From Prosopocoilus inquinatus (lineage: Eukaryota; Arthropoda; Insecta; Coleoptera; Lucanidae), in NCBI GenBank assembly GCA_036172665.1, contig CM069875.1:21917806-21981805 (forward strand): DNA of 64,000 nt, read 5' to 3'. The notes beneath the pieces are model-generated. The model worked only from the letters and a program-made list of their open reading frames with translations, did no database searches and had not been told where the DNA came from. The translations under genes were made by a program, and so were the position numbers. This document shows positions 56,691 to 64,000 of the stretch, in pieces. The first letter of the stretch is position 1. Each line of letters starts with the position of its first letter.

Positions 56691-57610
56691 GTTCAGTGTA
56701 ATGCTAAAATGCAAATGGTACATTTTTTTCTGAATTCAGAAATTGAAACGGTGATTGAAAGATTACTAGTCTATTAGGCTAATAACTAGTAATCTTAGTA
56801 ATTAGGGCTGAAAGGAGACTATCAGCTATCCCGAGCTAAAACTCAGACGTAGATGGGTTGGGTCGAATTCCAAGGCCGCCAGGGAGAATGATCCCAACTG
56901 CGCCATTTTGGAACCATCCCCCAAGCGCCAAAATTTCGGAGAACTTTCAGGAGAACTTTCCACTCTACATCCAAAAATAATTTGTTGTTGTTGCTTGCGT
57001 CGATGAACTTCTAAAAGGATACGTAGGTGCTACATGAGAAGTATCGAAGAAAGGAAACGGGACCAGAAGAAGAGATATAGCAAAAAGGAAGCGAATTCCT
57101 GCGCTGAAACAAAGAAATCGAATATAAACAAGGGTCGGGTCACTCTAATTACCTTTCTATCTGTAGTAGAAACAGATTATTCGCTCGGTAAAACTTGTTA
57201 ATAACAAATCAAATGTTACACAAGACACAAAGAATTCCAATAACCACTGTAGTTAATCAGAATAATAATTGCTCCAAATAGCAACAATTCGCGAAAACTG
57301 TTCACAATATGTGTAACTCGTGGTGATGAAATGCTATATGTAGCTGATCGCCGAGGGTGAATGCTCCAACGGACAAAGTGGCAACCAATTAGAATACGGT
57401 AATAAACAGCGTGCCCTTAGGTTCTAATAGAAACTGTGATACCAAACGGCGCCAAACAGAGAGAGCAATATGACCACCTGTCAACAACAAAACCGTACAA
57501 CGCCTTACTGTTGAAAGTAACCAGGAAATTAACTTGTAACTCGCTTCAATTTGCAAATAGTACATTTTCTTCTGAATTCAGAACCATTTGCATTTCAGCA
57601 TTATACAGAA
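56691..57610. mobile_element. 920-bp element with 29-bp terminal inverted repeats
   Basis: GTTCAGTGTAATGCTAAAAT begins the left repeat (56691-56719), matched inverted at 57582-57610 in 26 of 29 positions. Just inside, TTTCTGAATTCAGAA occurs at both ends, and on the right a direct copy of the left subterminal block (TGCAAATAGTACATTTT) adjoins the inverted one. The middle includes a GC-richer block (56860-56950) and short basic frames without motifs. It is probably a non-autonomous DNA transposon of unknown superfamily. Confidence 0.6.
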
Positions 57611-59430
57611 CTTACTTCTTCTGAATTAAACTAACTAGTTAAATATTATTGGTTAGTCATCCGCCAATAATCGCTTGGATTTTTTATTTAGATCTAAAAG
57701 ATCCAAATATTTGTCTGTTCCCTAGTGTGATTCGTCACGTTTTCCTTTTGCATGATGAGTAACCTTTACATTAAAGAACATCATTAAAACGAGAAGAAAA
57801 TATTTTTCCAATCGTGCCAAAATACGATGAAAAATAACTCGCATAATTTTAAGCATCTCATCGTACGTACTTGCGATTTAATCGTCTCTCATACAAGCAA
57901 AGTAAAATTCACCGCTCGACTCCCTAATGCAGATAAATTGCGTGCTATCGTACTGTCATCCTCCTCTTAAGAAGCTGCTGACTCGTTAAATTTTACGCAC
58001 GCTAGCTTAAATTAAACGACGTCATATGCATTTAATTAACTGTTTATTCCACGCGAACCTGAGCTCGACGCTTAAAAGAACGTATATTTTAATTTTGTTT
58101 TTATAAAAGCAGGAAAAAATAATTTTAAAATCACCAAAAAGGTGAGCCCCTTCTTCTGGTCATTGTCTTTTGTTTTTGATAATACTTTTCGTGTTTTTTC
58201 CTAACCTACTTCACTAATCGCTGTGGCCGAAGATCTATGGTTCTAATTGCTTTGTGCTTAATTAGACGGGGATAAATGGCTAATGCGAATACCAGTCGTT
58301 AAACTTGTTACGAGAAATTTCATCTGGTTACGCGCTGTCCCATTTCGAGCTGTAAATCCTCAATTATATCGACCGCCGGGGCCATTATTGCCTCACCGAA
58401 ATCGAAACACACTAATCCTCGACGGACCTGCAATTCGTGCATAATCAATCCCAGAATTATTAATAAAAAATATGTACATTGCAGAAAATTGCATGTGAGT
58501 GAAACCTTAAAAGCGCGAGAAATTTCAATCGAAAGTAAACACTCATTAACGGAAAATCAGCTTCGGTTTGAGACAAATTTCATTAAATCCGTGAATTTAA
58601 ATCGACGGCACAACTTTTAATCTGCGAACGTAATTTCAGGTATTTAGATTTTTAATTAAAAAACTTTGTTAGTTCGGAATTAAAGTTTGTGCTAATTTCT
58701 TTATAAACTTAATTAAACCAATTTGGATTGCCTTAAATTTATTTGCCTCTTTTGCAGTCCCTTGCTCATTTACTTTTCACAGCGCGTTTCAGACGAAAAA
58801 ATCGTCATTGCTGTTAATTACAAAATAATAAACGACAGAGAACAAAAAATTAAATCAAGAAAATTGGTGGCTTGCGCTACATAAGTTTAACTTTAAAAGC
58901 ACCCGAAAAGACGAATTTTAAATGCGGTACATGAAACGTCATCGCATAAATACATACAGTGTGAATAATTTCCAGATATATTTTTCTTGTGAAAACTCAT
59001 AAAGTAATAGTAAAACGGAAAATAATAATAGTATAATGTAATCACATTCAACGTAACTTAGCTGAAGCGTCATGGCTTCGTGCCAGCTTGTATCAGATGA
59101 TAATAATCGTCGTATTCATTCCAATTTAAACAAAAATATGAGATTTTGGAATCGCACGAAACTAATAGCAAATTAATTTATGAAAGGATCTAATTCTAAA
59201 TCATTTATGCAAAATCTTTGTCCTCATGAAAATTTGTTCGATGCTCACTTATCAGAAAAAGTAAAAAATGGGCTCAGTGACAATCTTAGAAAAATGGCGA
59301 TTTTTTAAGTAACGTATTTTTATTAGAAGAACGAATAGTTATTGTTATTATTTCAGTGCTAAAACGATTTGTTTTGTTATGCTTATATTTTTGAATCTAA
59401 CTAGTGAAGATTTAATAAAATTCAAATTCC
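57611..59430. other. No gene seen; CpG-containing candidate regulatory stretch at 58200-58460
   Basis: No coding motif. The segment 58200-58460 is less AT-rich and more complex in composition (TATCGACCGCCGGGGCCATT near 58367) than the flanks, without repeats. It is a candidate conserved non-coding element that only cross-species comparison could test. Confidence 0.35.
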
Positions 59431-59433
59431 AAT

Positions 59434-60247
59434 GGGTGCCCAATAATTATTGTAGTCCTGAGTGGCTGTGGAATCAAACATTTCTTAACGCGGAATATGA
59501 TCACGACTGATCAATTAAGGAATCTATTCTATAACTGGGCTGCAGTCAAAAATATTAATTTTGAAGATGCAAAAATTTTAGATATTGAACCAATTTTGAG
59601 TCAAAGACTTTTTATTGAAATGTGCCATATTTTTTGTAATAAAAAGAGTATCAACAAAAGAACTGATATTGAGAAATTTAGTTCTGTTTATGCTTACCTA
59701 TTAAATTTTAAAACTAAAAAGAAAGACAATCATGATGTTGGAAATCAAAATTTACATCGTATTACCTAATAATAAATAAACAATTTTTCTAACGTGATTC
59801 AATTTTCTAAATTTCGCAATTAATTTAGCTGTCAAAAAATGTAAAATTCAAAATTTATTCTTAATGAAATTTAATATTATGTTAACTAATGGTTTAACCT
59901 TTTGTACTCACTAAGGAGTAAGTAATCATGTGAAATTGTTCTTAGTGTTAATTATTAATTTTAAAATTTGTTTTGTAGAAACCTTGATAAAGGAAATAAA
60001 TTTTCCGAAAGCTCGGTTGAACTTTAAAAGTAAAGAGTATTATTATCAACCCCCTTTTTTGACTGCAGCCCAGTTATAGAATAGACACTTCTTAACTAAA
60101 TTTTATTTTAAAACTGCAACAAAACATTCAATACGTCAATAAGAATTTATTTGTTGTCAATTCTTGAGACACCAATTCAACGATGCCGAAATCGATGTTC
60201 ATGTGTGATTCCACAGCGATCCAGGACTACAATAATTGTTGGACACC
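59434..60247. mobile_element. Inverted-repeat-bounded Penelope-like fragment
   Basis: GGGTGCCCAATAATTATTG at the left is inverted at the right as CAATAATTGTTGGACACC, and the match continues through TAGTCCTG and GCTGTGGAATCA. A second matched block lies farther in (CTATTCTATAACTGGGCTGC at 59506, inverse near 60069-60088); the right arm carries about 75 extra bases between blocks. Penelope-like elements are often bounded by inverted or direct terminal copies, and the enclosed ORF fits that class. Near the right end CCGAAAGCTCGGTTGAAC (60004) resembles a recurrent 3' motif of such elements. Confidence 0.55.
59536..59769 (+). pseudogene. Penelope-like element C-terminal (GIY-YIG side) ORF fragment
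   Basis: The last 78 codons of the open frame 59497-59769 include ILDIEPILSQRLFIEMCHIF, then SINKRTDIEKFSSVYAYLL. This resembles the region following the GIY-YIG endonuclease in Penelope-like retroelements, where (I/L)xxEPxxxxRxxxExxxI is followed by an N(K/R)xxD...YxxxL tail. The upstream reverse transcriptase and the GIY-YIG signature itself are absent; the first 13 codons come from the inverted repeat. It is a truncated, non-functional remnant. The family call is from memory of the motif pattern and is moderate only. Confidence 0.4.
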
Positions 60248-60574
60248 TGATATTACGTTAAAATGAATTATATTATTGCTATGTGATGTTGAAGTACTAC
60301 ATACCTGTATTCCTTTTTTGATATTTATTACTCGATCGTTATAATTATTTACTGGTATTTACTAATATTTTAAATAACCCTATCTTTTTATTTTTTCGGG
60401 TGCATCCTGCTTTTTACTTTCTTCAGAACTAGATCTATTTCTCGTACATTTGAATTTGTGACTTGTTTCCCAAAAAGGGAATATGTACAATATATGCTTT
60501 ACCTTGTTTCTTGTTTTTCTTTGATATTTGAATTCTTGTTAATGTTTTTGTGTTATTAGTAATTATCATTTCCA

Positions 60575-60990
60575 CATTCGTAATACATTATATGCTGATG
60601 ATACCCAAATTTATAAATAGTTCTCGCTTGATAGAGTTGCCACAATGTTGACTTAATTAATGCAGACTTGAATAATTTTATTCATAAAGCACAAATTCAT
60701 AATTTATGTATTAATACTTCAAAAGTGTTTTAATTTTTGTTAGCAAAAAATGTAAGGAAGCAGCTGTTGAATGTATCTTTAGTATCCTGGGAAAGCCTTT
60801 ACTTGTTTCGAAAGTTGCAAAGAATCTTGGACTTTATAATATGGATTCTGAATTGAGGTTTCGTGATTATATTAATAAAATGTTTAAAAAAAATCTTATT
60901 GTTCACTTCGTATACTCTATACCAATAGGCACTTCAATAACATTAATTCACGTAAAATTCTTACTGATTCTTTAGTTTCAAGTCATTTCA
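60575..60990 (+). pseudogene. LINE reverse-transcriptase fragment (YADD to thumb)
   Basis: YADDTQIYK is encoded at 60591-60617, the catalytic two-Asp motif of the RT palm. With frameshifts, DLNNFIHKAQIHN-like sequence follows, then VAKNLGLYNMDSELRFRDYI (60810-60870), and LTDSLVSSHFNY (about 60958-60990), matching the palm-to-thumb series AKNLGVxxDSxLxFxxHI...L..S...YC. The match stops at 60990 and S312 sequence begins about 10 bases on. It is a different LINE relic from the one at 43-44 kb, since the parts do not overlap and the setting differs. Confidence 0.7.
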
Positions 60991-60999
60991 ATTATTGAC

Positions 61000-61300
61000 A
61001 TTGCAATGTCAGGTCAAAAAGCGATCGTAAAATGTCGCTATTTTATCTATATATAAGTATTACAGTCTGAAATCTATTTTACATTTCTAAAATTCAATTA
61101 TCGTTCTCTGAAATCTCACTCAACACAAATTCATCACTCTTACATCGCAATTGCGAATAAATTGGACAAGTCGTTTTTGTTTGCAGTGGAAATGTCGAGC
61201 TACGTCTCTGCTGAAGAAGCCCCAAGCAGGGCTGAAACAACTGTCCAGAGGCTGCTCGAGGTTTTCACTGCAATCAAAAACGATTTGCACAAAATTTTTG
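61000..61300 (+). repeat. Interrupted S312 copy
   Basis: Bases 61000-61052 (CATTGCAATGTCAGGTC to TTTTATCT) and 61130-61298 (CATCACTCTTACATCGCAAT to CGATTTGCACAAAATTTTT) match consecutive parts of the unit. They are separated by about 78 unrelated bases where the intact unit has only a few. The second part encodes SSYVSAEEAPSRAETTVQRL, nearly identical to the 24-25-kb array. Confidence 0.8.
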
Positions 61301-61304
61301 TAAT

Positions 61305-61578
61305 ACTTACAGTTCAGAAAATATCAATTGTATTTCATGTGCCGGTTTCTGGTCCGGTAATCTGAACTACAATCGACGATTTCTTAAATATAATTTACTT
61401 GAAATACAACTGAAATTATCTGAAATACAGTTAGAAAAGGTACAGAATGCAAAAAAATCGTCACTTTTATAGTATATCTATTTGAACGTAATTAATAATT
61501 TCAAAATTGATGAAACTTTGTATGAAAATATTATTATAATATTTTCACAGACTTTGCTTATTTAAACGACATATTTTG
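61305..61578. other. No gene seen
   Basis: Short AT-rich interval between two repeats, without open frames or structure. Confidence 0.4.
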
Positions 61579-61580
61579 TA

Positions 61581-62422
61581 GCAAGAAACTTTTAAGAAAA
61601 ATTGTCTGGCATGTCAAGGACTACAGCTTTCTTAACTCAGTCAGCGTCCTTCTTCAGTATTTTCGAGCTTCGAGTTTGCATCAGACTTTAGATTCTCTAA
61701 ACCTAAAAGTTACAGTTTTAACTTTTAACTAAAAAAGTAGGTATTTGGTAGCCAATTGATAGTCAATTATCTTCGTGAGGAATTAGTCGACATGATATTT
61801 ATCTCTGGAGTGTTTTTGTAACTTTATTAAAAGGGCAAGGAATTGTTTTACTGTAGAAGGTTATACATTTGAATATTTACTTATATGAAACATTTTTTCC
61901 TAAGGTGTTATTCCTTATGATAACCCAGAACTTTATTAATGTGTTTTTGTTTATTAACATTGCTAGAATTAAGGAAAATTTCAAAATTTAACAAGAAATT
62001 CGCTATTAACCTACAAATTTACAACCGGAATACAGGTACTATAGTTAAATGCTTATTTAACATCCTGTGCGGTCAACCCCATCGTCATTTGGTAAGTTTT
62101 AGTTGTAGCATCTACATGGATTATAGGACTATTATTTGTTAAAACAATCGAGAAATGTGAATTTTCTGCACCATATCCGTGGTTTACTGTGTTGAAAAAG
62201 TTTTTGGTGTTTTTCTGAAAATTTCTGTTATCTAATATGGCAAGACTTACGCCATCGGAAAGAGAAAGAAATTTTCCATCAAAATCCATTTTTAAAAATA
62301 TACCATGTCGCTAAAAAAATACAGGTGTGGCCGATCGGAAATAATCGCATTTCGACGTTAACTAATTTAATTATAGTTATAGTACTTGACATGCCAGACA
62401 ATTTTTCTTAAAAGGTTTTTGC
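61581..62422. mobile_element. 842-bp element with 42-bp terminal inverted repeats and one small ORF
   Basis: GCAAGAAACTTTTAAGAAAA starts the left repeat (61581-61622), and its inverse ends at 62422, with 39 of 42 positions matching across TTGTCTGGCATGTCAAG. No target duplication is clear. A single minus-strand ORF (62053-62289) lies inside. The minus-strand leader between the right terminus and its ATG, about 130 bases, contains TATAATTAAATTAGTTAAC. On the minus strand, near the left terminus, ACTGAAGAAGGACGCTGAC resembles 3' motifs of some retroelements. Class unknown. Confidence 0.65.
62053..62289 (-). CDS. Unrecognised 78-codon ORF inside the 61.6-kb TIR element
   Basis: The frame starts at an ATG in the context AAAAATGG and encodes a soluble-looking, beta-prone small protein beginning MDFDGKFLSLSDGVSLAIL and ending MTMGLTAQDVK. 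It has no transmembrane stretch, no Cys, and a balanced, non-AT-driven composition (Asp, Asn, Thr, His, Gly), which makes it look more like a real or recently real protein than most frames here. I recognise no family. It is the only such frame in an element with well-kept termini. It could be a terminal exon of a larger element protein or a chance frame. Confidence 0.3.
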   Translation of the reverse strand: MDFDGKFLSLSDGVSLAILDNRNFQKNTKNFFNTVNHGYGAENSHFSIVLTNNSPIIHVDATTKTYQMTMGLTAQDVK

Positions 62423-62424
62423 CC

Positions 62425-64000
62425 TATCTCTATTAATAAAAAAGTTATTACAGAATGTATATGTAGATCTTTCCATTTGAAAAAAATAAAAAAAATAATT
62501 TTAAAAAATTGCACATTTTAAGAGCTAATATTAAAAAAAATGACGTTTGCGTTCTGTTTTTAATTTTGCTTGACAATTTGTATTGTAATTTCAGTGTAAT
62601 CTAACTGATTTTCCTAAAATAATTTTTAAATAAAAAGTTTTTCAAATTGACAGTTGCATGTGTAAATACTCACAATAATTTCTGGTGTTTTAAGAGGATA
62701 ATTAATCCAATTACCGGCATGAAACTAGTTCTTTGTTGTGTCCTGTATAACACGTACACACGTACATAATCAGATTAAAACTACCCGTGTATTATATGTT
62801 CCGAATTAGATGAGGTAACTTAATTCGTAGAAGGGTCTGCTTGGGAGGGTATTGAGCATCGATTCTTCAACGAAGCAGCGCTTTTTCAATACCCAGCTTA
62901 GAACTTCGTTGACCGTAAAGTAAACGCTCGGATGTACGGCACAGGTAATCCTGCCCTTTCCGATTACATCCGAGTTTAGCGGGATCGAAAGTAATTTCAG
63001 CCGGGACGTTTCACTTTTAAATGTGAATAATTAATCGGGGTTAAAGTGGGCCTCGAAATCGGCGAAGCTTTTTCGGGCCGACCCGATCCTCGAAGAGAAA
63101 AAGAACGCCATAATTTACCAGCCACGCGCAAACTTATATGACGTTATTATTAATTTCTTGTAACCTCGTTTTATTGTGAGCCATAAATTTGTTTTATTCC
63201 GGCGATGATAATTTCAAAGTTCGCGTTTTCGTTTGTGTGGAAATTTATTGCGGCTGTCTGTTGTGCTTAATGCGTTTCGCAAGTTGTTTAGAAGTCGTCG
63301 TCGCCGCTCGCGATTCTTATCGGAGCTTATTATTATTTAAATGAAGTTCTTGCGCTAGGTTATTATTCAGAAAACCAAGTTCATAGCGCACCGTGCAAGG
63401 CAGCGAAGATTTCGTGATGCATCGAAATATTCTTGTACCCTTTCTTGCTGTCTACCGATCCCGGAGAGTTTGTAATACGTTTGCTTGTACCCAGCATGCA
63501 TTTCTCTCGTTTCTACTTTATATTCATGTCGCCTTTTCATACTTTGATAAAATGATATACCTGGTTGTTACTTTACGGGTTTAGTATTCCCTTGTGGGGT
63601 ATACCTACATATATATTTTTGAAAGTGCTATTCGAACCTGGAAAGCATTAAACATTTCACTAAAAAACGTGCTTTGCACTCATTCTATACTTCTTTTTTA
63701 CAAAACATCAAAAGTGAGGAACAGTTATCGAATGGTATCGATTGTGCGCAAAAATATTACTTAAACTGACCGAGTTAAGTGTATGAAGTTAGAGAAAATA
63801 CTTTACTATTTTTTATATAAGAAGTTATCAAATGTATCAAGTTTCTTAGTAATCTCTATGTAGTTTGAGATAAAGGCCAAAAATATACCTTCAACGGTGT
63901 TTTCCACGAGGAGTCGAAACAGCGCCGTTTTAGTTGCCAGAAATTTGTCAGATTTCTTTCCTGTCGTTGTATCTTTCCTTACGAAGAATTCTTGATGAGG
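62425..64000. other. No gene seen; CpG-rich region at 62820-63330
   Basis: The stretch 62820-63330 is the most CpG-rich of the window's right end (GTCGTCGTCGCCGCTCGCG at 63294) and contains a 10-bp stem CTCGGATGTA/TACATCCGAG (62927-62936, 62965-62974). No start, splice or domain evidence indicates coding. It could be a promoter, untranslated exon or conserved regulatory element. The frame 63393-63584 has no motif. Confidence 0.4.

Noticed and set aside
56850..56905. GGGTCGAATTCC as a tRNA or SINE B box
   Set aside because: No matching A box at the right distance and no cloverleaf could be drawn.

Overview
The window looks like a non-genic, repeat-laden stretch of an arthropod genome, most likely an insect. 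The support is indirect: AT-rich DNA with scattered CpG-rich islands, decayed mariner, Tc1, hAT and PIF/Harbinger-type DNA transposons, LINE and Penelope-like reverse-transcriptase relics, and Ty3/gypsy-type solo LTRs. I cannot name the order or species from the sequence alone. I recognise no intact host gene, no rRNA or tRNA, and no CRISPR array. The longest open frames lack family motifs or lie inside repeats, so almost all are chance or relic ORFs.

Layout. 0-17 kb: mostly featureless DNA with a LINE ORF1 relic (minus strand, about 3.1-3.7 kb), two fragments of a 312-bp repeat, a purine-rich retroelement-like block ending in an (ATTAG)n tail (6.2-7.7 kb), a 127-bp TTA-duplicating MITE, a 225-bp MITE and one copy of a 0.9-kb TIR family. 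17-31 kb is the densest part: a solo LTR with ATAT duplication (17.25 kb), a hAT element with 8-bp duplication (17.87-18.99 kb), a second solo LTR with ACAT duplication (20.1 kb), a mariner relic, a local tandem duplication carrying a MITE, a 1-kb foldback element built of 312-bp repeats with an 11-bp flanking direct repeat (24.29-25.32 kb), a mariner pseudogene split by an unknown insertion, a second 0.9-kb TIR copy, and a perfect 52-bp hairpin (30.75 kb). 31-44 kb: small MITEs, a hAT-like element containing a 312-bp-repeat fragment, a third complete 0.9-kb TIR copy (40.46-41.41 kb), a Tc1 transposase pseudogene beside it, and a LINE ORF2 pseudogene interrupted by a hairpin insertion. 44-64 kb: a hAT MITE with 8-bp duplication and ACCCG subterminal repeats (47.5 kb), a candidate long LTR (50 kb), a 660-bp foldback (52.2 kb), several TIR elements, a Penelope-like C-terminal ORF between inverted repeats (59.4-60.2 kb), a LINE RT fragment joined to a 312-bp-repeat fragment (60.6-61.3 kb), and a 42-bp-TIR element carrying an unrecognised 78-codon ORF (61.6-62.4 kb).

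There is no operon or pathway. What the pieces show together is layered insertion history: most boundaries rest on target-site duplications or terminal inverted repeats visible in the sequence, while coding identities rest on recalled family motifs and on translations that need several frameshifts. The candidates least like standard families are the 312-bp foldback system, the perfect 30.75-kb hairpin, and the 61.6-kb TIR element with its small ORF.
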